A stretch of DNA of 53,317 nt from Bacteroidales bacterium (GTDB taxonomy: Bacteria > Bacteroidota > Bacteroidia > Bacteroidales > UBA932). The stretch spans positions 1 through 53,317 of the forward strand of contig SUYX01000013.1 in NCBI GenBank assembly GCA_015060225.1, read 5' to 3'. Position numbers and translations under genes: made by a program. Positions 7,908-18,107 of the stretch are shown piece by piece (positions within the stretch are counted from its first letter, which is position 1; each line of letters starts with the position of its first letter). The notes under the pieces are model-generated. The model was not told where the DNA came from and did not search any database. It saw only the letters and a list, made by a program, of their open reading frames with translations.

Positions 7908-10900
7908 ATGTTCATTCACAAAAATCTTGGTCGCTCATTGCGCTATGCGATGATGACTGTTGCTGCTGTGATCCTTTCTGCAGGAGCAATTTTGGCACAG
8001 AATGTAAAAGTAAGCGGTACTGTTGTTGACGTTAACAATCAGCCGCTTATTGGTGTTTATGTATTGGTTCAGGGAACCAGTACCGGAACATCTACCGACA
8101 TTGACGGTAAATACGCTCTTGATTGCCCAAGCAATGCAAACCTTGTATTCTCATTGATGGGAATGAAAGAGGTTGTAGTTCCAGTAAACAACAAATCTGT
8201 AATTGACGTTACCATGGAGGAGGACGCAGTTCTTCTTGAGGATGTTGTTGTTACCGCATTGGGTATCAAGAAGGAGAGGAAATCCCTCGGTTATGCAGTT
8301 TCTGACATCAAATCTGATGAGTTGATGAAGAACAAGACTGCCAACCCTATCTCTTCTCTTTCAGGTAAAATTGCCGGTGTAAACATTACTCAAGCCGGTG
8401 GTGGTGCAGGTTCTGGTGCACAGATTATCCTTCGTGGTGGTACTTCAGCTGCTGAGGGTAAAGACAACCAGCCTCTAATTGTTGTTGACGGTATCGTTTA
8501 CGATAACTCATCATCAGTTGTAGGTAACTCTGCATTTGACGGTTCAACAAAATCATCTACCACTTCTTCTAACCGCTTGATGGACCTTAACCCTGAGGAT
8601 ATTGAGAGCATGTCAGTTCTTAAAGGCCCTGCCGCTGCTGCACTTTACGGTTCACGCGCTGCAAACGGTGTTATCCTCGTTACTACCAAGAGTGGTAAAT
8701 CTGGTGTTGTTGAGGTTAATGTAAGTTCAAGATTCTCTACTTCATGGGTTACAAACCTTCCTGAGGTTCAGAAACAGTACACAAGAGGTTACATGGAGGA
8801 GCAATATGACTCAAACGGCAACTATGTAAGCACTAACTTCAATGATTTTGCATACACTTCATGGGGCCAGAAATCAACTGCAAAGACTTATAACAACATG
8901 GAAGACTTCTTCCAGGGCGGTTATATCTTTGACGAGAGTGTAAGCATCGCAGGTGGTACTGAGAAGAGCAAATACTACTTGTCAGGTTCATACTATGACC
9001 AGGCTGGTGTTGTTCCTCAGACAGGTTACACCAAATACACTGTACGTTTCAACGGCGAGCAGAAAGTAGGTATCTTCACTTTCAACTCTAACGTAGCTTA
9101 CTCAGAGGCTCATACCGACAGAACCCTTACCGCTGCAGGTCTTTACGGTTCATCAGGTACAGGTGCTTTGAACGCAGTTTACACATGGTCTCCATTTGAT
9201 GACATGAAACACTACATGAACGAGGACGGCAGCCGCTACCAGATGTTCGGTGACAGATTGGATCCATGGGATGAGAAAGACAACCCTTACTGGATCATCA
9301 ACAAGAACAAGATGTTTGATGACACCCAGCGTTGGACAGGTTCAGTAAAAGTTAGAGCTGACGTTGCAAAATGGTGGTTCCTTTCATACAGCATCGGTTT
9401 GGATACATATACTCAGACCAACTCCAACAGAATCGCTCCAGGCGGTGCCATTAAGGATGTATGGCAGAAAGGTATGATGTCTGACAACACATTGAGATTT
9501 ACTTACCTTTCTCACAACTTCATGTCAAACATGAACAAACAGTTCGGTAAATTTGACTTCAACCTGATGTTGGGTGCTTCTATTGAGGATACAAGAACTG
9601 ACCGTCAGTCAATGATGGCTTACAACTTCTCAGTTCCTAACTTCTTCTCATACGCAAACGCAACTGACAACAATAAAGATTTCTCACACGGTGCTTCACA
9701 GAAGAGACTTACAGGTGTATTCGGTGAGTTCAGAGCATCATGGAACAATACAGCGTTCTTGACCGTTACTGGCCGTAACGACTGGACTTCAACTCTTCCA
9801 AAAGAGAACCGCTCATACTTCTATCCATCAGTTAGTGGATCATTCGTATTCACTGAGCCTCTTTTGAAAGCAGGTATCATTGACAATGACAGTTTCTTGA
9901 CATTCGGTAAAATCCGTGCATCATGGGCTAAAGTAGGTAAAGATACAGGTGCATATGAGACCAATACAGCTCTATGGCCAGTAGGTACTTATCTTGGCGG
10001 TGCTGTTGGTGTTGGTAACAGCTGGGAGCGTGGTAACCCATACTTGAAACCAGAGATGACCAAATCTACAGAGTTGGGTATTGAGTTGGCATTCTTCAAG
10101 AACAGACTACGTCTTGACTATGCTTACTATACAAATGACTCATACAACCAGATCCTAAGCCCACGTGGTCCTCAGTCAACCGGTTATATCTTCTGCTCTA
10201 TCAACGCAGGTAACGTATATAACAAAGGTATGGAGCTACAGATTTCAGGTACTCCAATTGAGACAAAGAACCTTACTTGGGACATGAGCTTGAACTTGGC
10301 AGGTAACCGTGGTACTTTGGACGGTCTTCCTGAGGGTATGAATGTTATGTACTTGACAGATGTTCAGTATGCAGGTGCACAGGCTGCTTCATTCAACGGC
10401 GGTAAATTCATGGCTATCGCAGGTAAGAAATGGAATAGAGATGACAAAGGCAATGTAATTCTTGACGGTAACGGTATGCCAACCTATACAACTGCATTGG
10501 AGGAGATCGGTAACCGTGAGGCTACATTCACTGGTGGTTTCAACAATACTGTTACCTGGAAAGGTTTCTCATTCAATATGTTGTGGGAGTTCCGCGTAGG
10601 TGGTGACGTTATCAACGGTACCCAGTACGCTATGGATGCTGCAGGTACAAGCAAATTCTCTGGCGATGTACGTAACAAAACTCTTACCATCAAAGGTGTA
10701 GATGCAGATGGAAATCCTGTATCAAATACTTGGAATGCAAATGACACTTACATGTTCAGCGGTAAGATGACCAGCGGTTACAATATCATCAAGAACTATT
10801 ATACAGGTGCTTACATGGAGGAAACAATGAACTATATCACAGATGTTAACCTTCTAAGATTGCGTTCAGTTTCAGTTTCTTACAATGTTCCTAAAACTTT

Positions 10901-11099
10901 CTTGAAGAAGATTGGTGTAATCAAAGCTGCAAACATTTCAGTTTCTGCAAACAACCTGTTGTTGTTCACCAATTACAAGGGTGATCCTGAGGCTGCTGCT
11001 GCAGGTGCTGGCGTTGGTGGTTCATCATCAGTTGGTTTCGACTACTGTGGTATTCCTTCAACTTCAGGTATGACATTTGGTCTTAACTTGACATTCTAA
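7908..11099 (+). CDS. SusC/RagA-type TonB-dependent outer-membrane transporter (system 1)
   Basis: 1063 residues. A signal peptide (MFIHKNLGRSLRYAMMTVAAV, cleavage near AILAQN) is followed by a carboxypeptidase-like regulatory domain (about 33-105, VSGTVVDVNNQPLIGVYVLV and STDIDGKY), a TonB-box-like segment LLEDVVVTALG, a plug domain (about 110-260, with LRGGTS and VLKGPAAAALYGSRAANGVI) and a beta-barrel ending in GLNLTF with terminal Phe. It forms the gated pore partnered by the SusD lipoprotein encoded 30 bases downstream. Codons are strongly biased (GGT, GTT, CTT, AAC), like the ribosomal protein genes here and unlike system 2, which implies high expression. The substrate is unknown; no glycoside hydrolases are nearby, and peptides are a possibility. 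Confidence 0.95.
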   Translation: MFIHKNLGRSLRYAMMTVAAVILSAGAILAQNVKVSGTVVDVNNQPLIGVYVLVQGTSTGTSTDIDGKYALDCPSNANLVFSLMGMKEVVVPVNNKSVIDVTMEEDAVLLEDVVVTALGIKKERKSLGYAVSDIKSDELMKNKTANPISSLSGKIAGVNITQAGGGAGSGAQIILRGGTSAAEGKDNQPLIVVDGIVYDNSSSVVGNSAFDGSTKSSTTSSNRLMDLNPEDIESMSVLKGPAAAALYGSRAANGVILVTTKSGKSGVVEVNVSSRFSTSWVTNLPEVQKQYTRGYMEEQYDSNGNYVSTNFNDFAYTSWGQKSTAKTYNNMEDFFQGGYIFDESVSIAGGTEKSKYYLSGSYYDQAGVVPQTGYTKYTVRFNGEQKVGIFTFNSNVAYSEAHTDRTLTAAGLYGSSGTGALNAVYTWSPFDDMKHYMNEDGSRYQMFGDRLDPWDEKDNPYWIINKNKMFDDTQRWTGSVKVRADVAKWWFLSYSIGLDTYTQTNSNRIAPGGAIKDVWQKGMMSDNTLRFTYLSHNFMSNMNKQFGKFDFNLMLGASIEDTRTDRQSMMAYNFSVPNFFSYANATDNNKDFSHGASQKRLTGVFGEFRASWNNTAFLTVTGRNDWTSTLPKENRSYFYPSVSGSFVFTEPLLKAGIIDNDSFLTFGKIRASWAKVGKDTGAYETNTALWPVGTYLGGAVGVGNSWERGNPYLKPEMTKSTELGIELAFFKNRLRLDYAYYTNDSYNQILSPRGPQSTGYIFCSINAGNVYNKGMELQISGTPIETKNLTWDMSLNLAGNRGTLDGLPEGMNVMYLTDVQYAGAQAASFNGGKFMAIAGKKWNRDDKGNVILDGNGMPTYTTALEEIGNREATFTGGFNNTVTWKGFSFNMLWEFRVGGDVINGTQYAMDAAGTSKFSGDVRNKTLTIKGVDADGNPVSNTWNANDTYMFSGKMTSGYNIIKNYYTGAYMEETMNYITDVNLLRLRSVSVSYNVPKTFLKKIGVIKAANISVSANNLLLFTNYKGDPEAAAAGAGVGGSSSVGFDYCGIPSTSGMTFGLNLTF

Positions 11100-11129
11100 A
11101 ACAGTATAACTTAATAATATTGAGATATT

Positions 11130-12998
11130 ATGAAATTACTTAAATCAATTATATTGTGCGGTATTTGCTTGATGGCTCTATCGTTGACATCTTGCGACAA
11201 TTGGCTGGATGTTAATACCGACCCTGAGAACCCATCATCTGCAAGTGCTACATACGAGAACCGTTTGGCACATATTGAGTTCTATACCAACAGTGGTACT
11301 CAGTTCGCCGCTTGGCGTTCAACCATGTCTATGGGTGACTGGACACGTAACTACAACGGTAGTACATATTGGCATATGTCTTACTGGAATCCACAGCAGG
11401 GTGCTGTAACTACCGCTTACCAGTGGTGGTTTGTAGGTGCAGCTTGTAACATTGAGGATATGTACGAGAAAGCTATGGCCGATGAGGCTTGGCATTATGC
11501 AGGTGTTGCAAGAATCATCTATGCATATGGCTTTATGCTTATGACTGACCTTCACGGTGAGATGCCTTTCACTGAGGCTCTTGGTGAGGATGCAACTCCT
11601 TCTTACGACAATGGTAAAACTATCTATCTTGGCTGTCTTACAGCATTGGATGAGGGTCTTGAGCTATTGTCAAAATCACAGGATCCTTCTCTTCCGGCAC
11701 TTTCTGTAGGTGACTGGTGGTGTGGCGGTAATGTTCAGAAATGGGTTAAATTCGGTAACCTTCTTAAAGCACGTTGGATCAACAAGCTTATAAAGAAAGG
11801 TGCAGGCAGCTACAAAGATGGCAAATTTGACACACAGGCTATTCTTGATGCCCTTGCAAAAGGCCCTCAAAGCAATGCTGACAACGCTATCATCAACCAT
11901 ACAGATGACAACAGTACAACTCACGACGTACTTGGTTGGAACGAGCCTGTAGACTACTCTCCTCTATACTCTGTATCAGGTATGAACTCAGGTTACATGG
12001 CAACTAAGATGTTGTATGACAACTTGACCAACTTCAACGGCTACGGTGTTGAGGACCCACGTGCAGACAAGATCCTTCCATGGGCATACTCTCCTAACGC
12101 TGCTCCTGGCGAGTACAAACAGAAGGATGGTTGGAGACGTACTCTTGGTGTTGACATGGTATCACAGAACTCTCCAAGCTTGGTTAACGGCCCTATCAGA
12201 GCTTCTTACTCATCTGCAAAGAAATGGTATATTGACACTGAGCTTCCTGAGCGTAAAGGTGACACAGTTTATGTTGAGGCAACTTCTTCATCTAAGGGTT
12301 ATGCTGCCAACAGAGACTTGTTATACAGAAGAGCAAATGTATTGACCGGTGCTCCTGGTGAGAACGTTCTTACTGCAGCTGAGTCTGGTACATATTATAC
12401 TCGCGTATCATCTCCTACATACTTGGGAACATATGCTGAGGCTTGTTTCATCAAAGCAGAGGTATTGTTCAACCAGGGTGACAAGAGCGGTGCTTTTACT
12501 GCTTACAAAGAGGGTATCAAAGCAAGTATCGAGCAGATGAATGTTAAACTTAACTTGTGGGTAAGTGAGGATGCAGGTCTTTTGGATTGCCCTTCATTCA
12601 CTCCAATGGAGCAGGCTGACATTGACAACTTCCTTGCTAACGGTATCGGTTCTGCTGATGACATCACTCTTGGCCATATCCTTACTCAGAAACGTATCGC
12701 TCTTAACTTCTCAGTTGAGATCTGGAATGATATGAGAAGATATGATTTCAACCCTGAGTTGTTCTTCGGTTGGGGCATCCCAGCATTGCATGACATCAAT
12801 GCATCTGCACTTAAGGGTATCCCTGCAGGAAAACAATTCCGTCGTTGGAGACAGTGCTCACACGAGTTCAACTACAACGCTGCTAACCTTCAGGAGATCG
12901 GAAACCAGGTTCCAGGTGCAAACATGAGCCTAACTCAGTGGAACCAGGCTGACGATGCTTGGACTATCAACGTATGGTGGGATTCTAATCAAGAGTAA
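11130..12998 (+). CDS. SusD/RagB-family outer-membrane lipoprotein (system 1)
   Basis: 622 residues. The lipoprotein signal peptide ends LMALSLTSC, with the Cys at about residue 22 as the lipidation site. The mature part has NWLDVNTDPENPSSASATYE, Trp-rich segments (MSYWNPQQGAVTTAYQWWF) and helical repeats such as ARIIYAYGFMLMTDLHGEMP, typical of the SusD-like_2 branch. It is the surface lid that binds substrate over the SusC pore. It shares the biased codon use of the preceding gene and ends at a strong terminator, so the two form one operon. Confidence 0.93.
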   Translation: MKLLKSIILCGICLMALSLTSCDNWLDVNTDPENPSSASATYENRLAHIEFYTNSGTQFAAWRSTMSMGDWTRNYNGSTYWHMSYWNPQQGAVTTAYQWWFVGAACNIEDMYEKAMADEAWHYAGVARIIYAYGFMLMTDLHGEMPFTEALGEDATPSYDNGKTIYLGCLTALDEGLELLSKSQDPSLPALSVGDWWCGGNVQKWVKFGNLLKARWINKLIKKGAGSYKDGKFDTQAILDALAKGPQSNADNAIINHTDDNSTTHDVLGWNEPVDYSPLYSVSGMNSGYMATKMLYDNLTNFNGYGVEDPRADKILPWAYSPNAAPGEYKQKDGWRRTLGVDMVSQNSPSLVNGPIRASYSSAKKWYIDTELPERKGDTVYVEATSSSKGYAANRDLLYRRANVLTGAPGENVLTAAESGTYYTRVSSPTYLGTYAEACFIKAEVLFNQGDKSGAFTAYKEGIKASIEQMNVKLNLWVSEDAGLLDCPSFTPMEQADIDNFLANGIGSADDITLGHILTQKRIALNFSVEIWNDMRRYDFNPELFFGWGIPALHDINASALKGIPAGKQFRRWRQCSHEFNYNAANLQEIGNQVPGANMSLTQWNQADDAWTINVWWDSNQE

Positions 12999-13016
12999 TT
13001 CTTCCCTATAATAATT

Positions 13017-13047
13017 GAAGGTGGCCACATGGCCACCTTCTTTTTTT
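13017..13047 (+). terminator. Intrinsic terminator after susD (system 1)
   Basis: GAAGGTGGCC (13017-13026) pairs perfectly with GGCCACCTTC (13031-13040) around an ACAT loop, followed by seven Ts. It separates the two convergent SusC/SusD systems. Confidence 0.95.
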
Positions 13048-13062
13048 GTCCACACCCGAATA

Positions 13063-14736
13063 TTACCACCCTGGATTTTGTGGAAATTCAATCCCCTTCA
13101 GCTGATAAAGGGTAAGTTCTCCTGTAGGGATTGCATCAAGGTAATTCTTTGGAACCTCAACTGACCTTCCTGTGCCCAATCCGTATGGGAGTATATATCC
13201 CTGGGCATCAGTTGCAAGTCCGTCAGCCGCAGAAACATCCTCTGCAGAGAGTCTTGCACCCAAAAAGATTGAAGGTTTCACAGCAGGATCCAAATACTCA
13301 AGCTTCCCCCAACGGCGGATGTCCCACTCCCTGAATCCGTCCATTATGAGTTCACTTCTCCTTTCCCGACGAATCTCCCAAAGCAACGGGGAAACATCTG
13401 AATCACGCAAAGGGTCATCGGGAACAGAAGAGAGCAAAAGAGGTGCTACTCCGGCCCTACCCCTCAACAGATTTATGGTGTTGTCCAGATCTGTTTGGGT
13501 AAGCACTCCCAACTCGGCTGAGGCCTCGGCATAATTGAGCATCACCTCTGCCAGCCAGAACAATGGAGCATCTGTAGGGTTGTTTGGAGCAAGTATTTCA
13601 GAGGCCCCCAAAGATGGATTGTTGAATTTTGTAATAATGTATCCTGTGCTGGAGGTGAACCCTTTCTCGTCAGGGTTTCCTATGTATGCAAGTTCGCCCT
13701 CCACAGATTGCACAAGGCGCATATCCCTCCCGGCCAGGGTATGGGATATGTTGTCATCACCCTCATACATTGGGGACAATGATATTGGCAATCCGTCGGC
13801 GCACAGGAATGCATCAACCGCATCTTTTGTAAGGCCGCTCATCATTGTACTGCTGTTGGTGTATCCTATAACCGAATGGGTCAGCACACCCGAAACATAA
13901 CTTTTATACAGAATTACTTCAGGATTCTTTGAAAGGTCCAGCGAACTGTACAAATCTTTATATACAGGGGTAAGTGAGAAGTTTCCCTTCCCGACAATTT
14001 CTCCTGCAGCCTCTCTGGAAATCTGCAGCAGGTTATTGGCAGCTGCAGCATCTGATGCAACATATTTTGCATAGGTACCTTCATACAAAGCCACCCTGCT
14101 CAGAAAAGCCAGAGCTACCTCCCTGGACAATACATTTACATCTCCCAGAGACTTGCTCCTATCAATGCTCCGCAGGTTTGCAACCGCAAACTGCAAGTCT
14201 GCAATTATGCTGTCCACTACAGCCTTACGGGGAGTACGGGGAGCATAAATGGCCTCAATATCAGACTGGTCCAGATATTCATTTATATACGGGACATCTC
14301 CAAAATGGCGTATAAGATTGGCATACTCGAACGCCCTGAAGAAACGGCCTGTCCCCAGCCAGTGGTTTCTGGCCTCTGTTCCCAGGACATCCATCCGGGG
14401 AACCCTTTCAAGAAGGAGGTTGGCCTTCCTTATATATGTGTAATCCCAATGGGAATTGGATGCAGGTGCTGTTGTAGGGAACAGGTCCAGAGTCCTGGCC
14501 GCCTGATCATCTGTAAATGTGGTAAAATAGAAATCCCCGTTTGTCCCGGTCCCGTACCCTGTAAACAGGTTATAGAACTCCCAGCAGTAGGATTTTACAT
14601 TGTTTTCACTTGTCCAAAAATTCCCGTCCTGGAAAACTGTCTTGGAACCCCTGTCCAGAAAATCCTTTGAACACCCTGTAAGGGCAATGGCCACAACCCC
14701 ACATATAAGCGCTATATTTGTTCTGTTCTTTTTCAT
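13063..14736 (-). CDS. SusD/RagB-family outer-membrane lipoprotein (system 2)
   Basis: 557 residues. The signal peptide ends IALTGC, giving a lipid-modified Cys near residue 22, then SKDFLDRGSKTVFQDGNFW, a typical SusD start. TPR-like helices follow (RTPRKAVVDSIIADLQFAVANL), and the C-terminal RagB/SusD domain contains LWEIRRERRSELIMDGFREWDIRRW. It should capture substrate for the SusC partner encoded 11 bases upstream. Its codon use is ordinary for this genome, unlike system 1, fitting an inducible or weakly expressed system. No regulator or hydrolase sits beside it, so the substrate is open. Confidence 0.94.
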   Translation of the reverse strand: MKKNRTNIALICGVVAIALTGCSKDFLDRGSKTVFQDGNFWTSENNVKSYCWEFYNLFTGYGTGTNGDFYFTTFTDDQAARTLDLFPTTAPASNSHWDYTYIRKANLLLERVPRMDVLGTEARNHWLGTGRFFRAFEYANLIRHFGDVPYINEYLDQSDIEAIYAPRTPRKAVVDSIIADLQFAVANLRSIDRSKSLGDVNVLSREVALAFLSRVALYEGTYAKYVASDAAAANNLLQISREAAGEIVGKGNFSLTPVYKDLYSSLDLSKNPEVILYKSYVSGVLTHSVIGYTNSSTMMSGLTKDAVDAFLCADGLPISLSPMYEGDDNISHTLAGRDMRLVQSVEGELAYIGNPDEKGFTSSTGYIITKFNNPSLGASEILAPNNPTDAPLFWLAEVMLNYAEASAELGVLTQTDLDNTINLLRGRAGVAPLLLSSVPDDPLRDSDVSPLLWEIRRERRSELIMDGFREWDIRRWGKLEYLDPAVKPSIFLGARLSAEDVSAADGLATDAQGYILPYGLGTGRSVEVPKNYLDAIPTGELTLYQLKGIEFPQNPGW

Positions 14737-14747
14737 AACTCCATATT

Positions 14748-17700
14748 TTACATTGCCAATTGTACACCAAACGAGATTATCCTCTCAAAAGGGGCTGTCC
14801 TTCCGTAGAAGTTTGATGTGGACGAACCTGCAGTAATCTCAGGGTCAATAGGAATCTTCTTCTGAGAGAATTCAAAGAGGTTCTCTCCGCTGAAATATAT
14901 CCTGGCCTTTGTGAGGTTGGCCCGGCTTATCCATTTGTCGGGAAGAGAATACCCTATTGTAAGGTTCTTGAGTCTCAAGTATGAGAGGTTCAACAGGTAT
15001 TTGGTCTGCGGATAAAAGTTGTTGCCTGAATTGGCTGCCGCATTTGCCATATACCTTATGCCGCTGATGGCTGTTGAGCCGTTGCCTGTATAAGGGAGAG
15101 GGTATCTGGCATTTGGATTCTCAGGGCTCCAGAAATCCATCTGGTGCTCATACATCACATCTGCTCCCCTGTAATACGGGATTGCCTCATTTCCGGTTGC
15201 CCACAGCTGGCGTTTTCCAATTCCCTGGAAGTATATATCCACGTCAAATCCTTTCCACGCGCCTCCTACCCTGAAACTGTACTGGTACCGGGGTGTTGTA
15301 TTTCCAATAACCTTAAGGTCTCCGTGGTCCTGTAGAGTTGACTTGCCGGCATTTATCACATTGTCTCCATTCAGATCCTTATATTTTATATCACCAGGAC
15401 CAAATACAAAGTTCCCTGTCTGCAGCCCCACCTGGCTTGGAGAGGCGGCTACATCTTCTGCCGAAGTAAAATAGCGGTCTGTCTCAAAACCCCAGATCTC
15501 CCCTATTGTCTTCCCTTTGTAATTTGATGTAAGAAGATTGGCGGAGTTGGCGTTCCACTCAGTAATTACACTCTTGTAATCACTTATATTTATATTGCCA
15601 TATATGCTCAGGCCATTCCCGAATGTATGGTTTCCGTCAATGGTTATCTCCCAGCCCCTTGTACGGAGACGTCCGTCATTCACCATTGCCGCTGCTGTAC
15701 CGAATGTTTCTGGAAGGGTCTCCCCCACACTCAACATATTGCGGTTCTCCCTCTGGAACCAGTCGAATGTTATTCCAAACCTGTTTTCAAGGAACCTCAT
15801 ATCAACACCCAAATCCAATGTTGCCACATCCTCCCAATAGAGATTGGAAGAGACATTTGCAGGAAGCCCTGTATATAGAACCTTTGCCCCATCAACAAGC
15901 CATGAGGCATATGCTGTGGACATGGTGGGTATAAACCTGTCTGCCCCAACATTCTGGTTCCCTATGAGTCCGTAGGATCCCCTTATCTTCATATCGGAAA
16001 CTACCTGTTTCAAAGGGGCAAAGAAAGGTTCCTCCGAAATTCTGTAACCCAGGGAGAATGAAGGGAAGAATGCCCATCGGGAGTGTGAAGGGAAGTTTGA
16101 AGAACCGTCATACCTTCCGTTTATCTCCGCCAGATATCTGTTCTTGTAGTTGTAGTTTGCTCTGGCAAACCACCCCACTACTGCCCAATCCGAAGCATTC
16201 CCGTTTACTGTTGCAGCACCTGTTGCCAAAGGGAGCTGGCCAAGTTCCTTATCCATAAGTCCCGTTTTTCTGGACATCTGCATCTGTGACTGCCCTGTCT
16301 CCACATTCACTCCTGCTGTAATCTTAAGATTATGCTCCCCAAAATCCCTTTCAAAAGTGGCGTATGTGTTTGATGTTATCTGGGTAGTGCGGTAAGAGGC
16401 AAGCTCCACTTCATCAAATGAACTGCCCGGCAGTTTTGTGTTGTAATTGAGTCCACCTCCCCAAAAATCCCACATTGTAACATATCCTCCGGTTTCATGC
16501 ACATTGCGGTGGGTAGTGGAATATGCAAACTCACTCCTCAAATCAATACTGTCACCTATATGGAATGTTGCAGCAATCTGGGTGTTGTAGTAGCTCTGCC
16601 GGCTGGTGCTGTATGATGCATTGTGTAGGTAGCCCGGTATATGTCTGAACCAGGCTTTAGTCCCCTGTTCATCTGTGTAAGTACCGTAAGGGAAATAGGT
16701 TCCCCAGCGCCACATATAATAGTATGGGTCCTGATAGCTGTAAGGGTAATCATAGTCTGTCTGCCTGAGATTCATCCTGGCCTCCAGATCTACCCAAGGG
16801 GCAGCCTGTGCATTTACATTCAAAGAAAGGTTGTATTTGTTGAGGATATCAGGTTTTATCTTAAGAATTCCCTCCTGATACTGGTATCCTCCGCTCAATA
16901 CAAAGCTAATCTTTTCTCCTCCACCGGAAACCTGCAGGTTATGGCTCTGCTGTGGTGTCCATTTCTGGTACATCTCCTTTACAGGATCCCACAGCCTGTA
17001 GAAATAGGTAACGCCATCCTTAACCTCAAAATCCTCACCCATAATCATTTCGTGCCCGTGCCGGTTATGTGAGTAATTGGCTATCCAGTTTGTAATTCCC
17101 TCCATAAGGGGCTGGGCCTTCATTCCAAACATATCAAAAGCCTGCTTCCCCCTTGCCATTGCAGCCTCCATTGCTGCAATTTCGGCTACTGCATTATCGG
17201 GGAACTTGGGCAACACTGTAGGGGTTCCCCAAGAAAAGTTATTTGTATAGCTTACAGAAAAACGGCTTCCCATCCTTCCGCTTCTGGTCTTTATAAGAAT
17301 CACCCCAAAGGCTGCTCGGGCTCCGTAGATTGAAGTTGATGCGGCATCCTTAAGCACGGATATGCTCTCTATATCCTCTGCATTTACTAAAGATATATCG
17401 CTTACCACAACATTATCTACCAGAATAAGTGGCGAGCCTCCATCCTCGGCGTTCAATGAGCCCATCCCTCTGATATTTATGCCGGGGGCGTTGTTGATGG
17501 CACCATTGGAAAAGGTGACTGTCAATCCAGGGACAGCCCCCTGCAACCCTTTTGCAGGATCAGTAAAAGGTTTCCCATCCATTGTCCTCCCCACATTTAC
17601 TGTAGATACTGCACCGGTAAGGTTCTCCTTCCTCTGGGAACCGAATCCCACAACCACCAGCTCATCCAGAAGAAGATTCTCCTCCTTCATGACCACATCC

Positions 17701-18032
17701 ACAACACTCCTGCCGTTTACAGGAACCTGAGCACTCTGCATCCCGATAAGGGAGAACTCCAGCACACCATCTGCCGGGGCCTTTATTGTATAAAGGCCAT
17801 CAATATCTGAAATGGCCACATTCCCCTGTTCCCCCTTCACAACAACAGTGACACCGGCAAGGGGGACCCCAGCCGCATCTGCAATTTTTCCTGTAACAGT
17901 CATCTTGCTCCCGACAATCTGCTCCACACCTTTCTCTGAGGGATAAGCACATACAGGCAATCCTACAGCCAGGAGAAGGGACATTGCCATCATACAGGCA
18001 ATTATCCTTTTATAACCATTTGAATAACACAT
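14748..18032 (-). CDS. SusC/RagA-type TonB-dependent outer-membrane transporter (system 2)
   Basis: 1094 residues. The signal peptide (IIACMMAMSLLLAVGLPVCA) is followed by a carboxypeptidase-like domain (VTGKIADAAGVPLAGVTVVV), a TonB-box region (LLLDELVVVGFGSQRKENLT), a plug with NIRGMGSLNAEDGGSPLILV and VLKDAASTSIYGARAAFGVI, and a barrel ending FGVQLAM. DELVVVGFG and the SIYGARAA motif are SusC hallmarks. It begins 75 bases from the LpxK start, divergently transcribed. Partner susD follows 11 bases after its stop. Confidence 0.95.
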   Translation of the reverse strand: MCYSNGYKRIIACMMAMSLLLAVGLPVCAYPSEKGVEQIVGSKMTVTGKIADAAGVPLAGVTVVVKGEQGNVAISDIDGLYTIKAPADGVLEFSLIGMQSAQVPVNGRSVVDVVMKEENLLLDELVVVGFGSQRKENLTGAVSTVNVGRTMDGKPFTDPAKGLQGAVPGLTVTFSNGAINNAPGINIRGMGSLNAEDGGSPLILVDNVVVSDISLVNAEDIESISVLKDAASTSIYGARAAFGVILIKTRSGRMGSRFSVSYTNNFSWGTPTVLPKFPDNAVAEIAAMEAAMARGKQAFDMFGMKAQPLMEGITNWIANYSHNRHGHEMIMGEDFEVKDGVTYFYRLWDPVKEMYQKWTPQQSHNLQVSGGGEKISFVLSGGYQYQEGILKIKPDILNKYNLSLNVNAQAAPWVDLEARMNLRQTDYDYPYSYQDPYYYMWRWGTYFPYGTYTDEQGTKAWFRHIPGYLHNASYSTSRQSYYNTQIAATFHIGDSIDLRSEFAYSTTHRNVHETGGYVTMWDFWGGGLNYNTKLPGSSFDEVELASYRTTQITSNTYATFERDFGEHNLKITAGVNVETGQSQMQMSRKTGLMDKELGQLPLATGAATVNGNASDWAVVGWFARANYNYKNRYLAEINGRYDGSSNFPSHSRWAFFPSFSLGYRISEEPFFAPLKQVVSDMKIRGSYGLIGNQNVGADRFIPTMSTAYASWLVDGAKVLYTGLPANVSSNLYWEDVATLDLGVDMRFLENRFGITFDWFQRENRNMLSVGETLPETFGTAAAMVNDGRLRTRGWEITIDGNHTFGNGLSIYGNINISDYKSVITEWNANSANLLTSNYKGKTIGEIWGFETDRYFTSAEDVAASPSQVGLQTGNFVFGPGDIKYKDLNGDNVINAGKSTLQDHGDLKVIGNTTPRYQYSFRVGGAWKGFDVDIYFQGIGKRQLWATGNEAIPYYRGADVMYEHQMDFWSPENPNARYPLPYTGNGSTAISGIRYMANAAANSGNNFYPQTKYLLNLSYLRLKNLTIGYSLPDKWISRANLTKARIYFSGENLFEFSQKKIPIDPEITAGSSTSNFYGRTAPFERIISFGVQLAM

Positions 18033-18085
18033 ACCTCATTGTTTTATACGTTTGTGTTAATCAACAAAAATCACATAGTTTGGTT

Positions 18086-18102
18086 TAGATTTGCTAAATT
18101 TG
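18086..18102 (+). promoter_or_regulatory. Two overlapping -7 boxes before lpxK
   Basis: TAGATTTG (18086-18093) and TAAATTTG (18095-18102) both match TAnnTTTG just before ATG 18108. Use of the second would give a nearly leaderless transcript. They also argue against the upstream in-frame ATG at 18039. No well-spaced -33 box is visible. Confidence 0.45.
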
Positions 18103-18107
18103 CACAT

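Noticed and set aside
18039-18107. Earlier ATG for LpxK
   Set aside because: The added 23 residues are not family-like and two -7 boxes lie within them.
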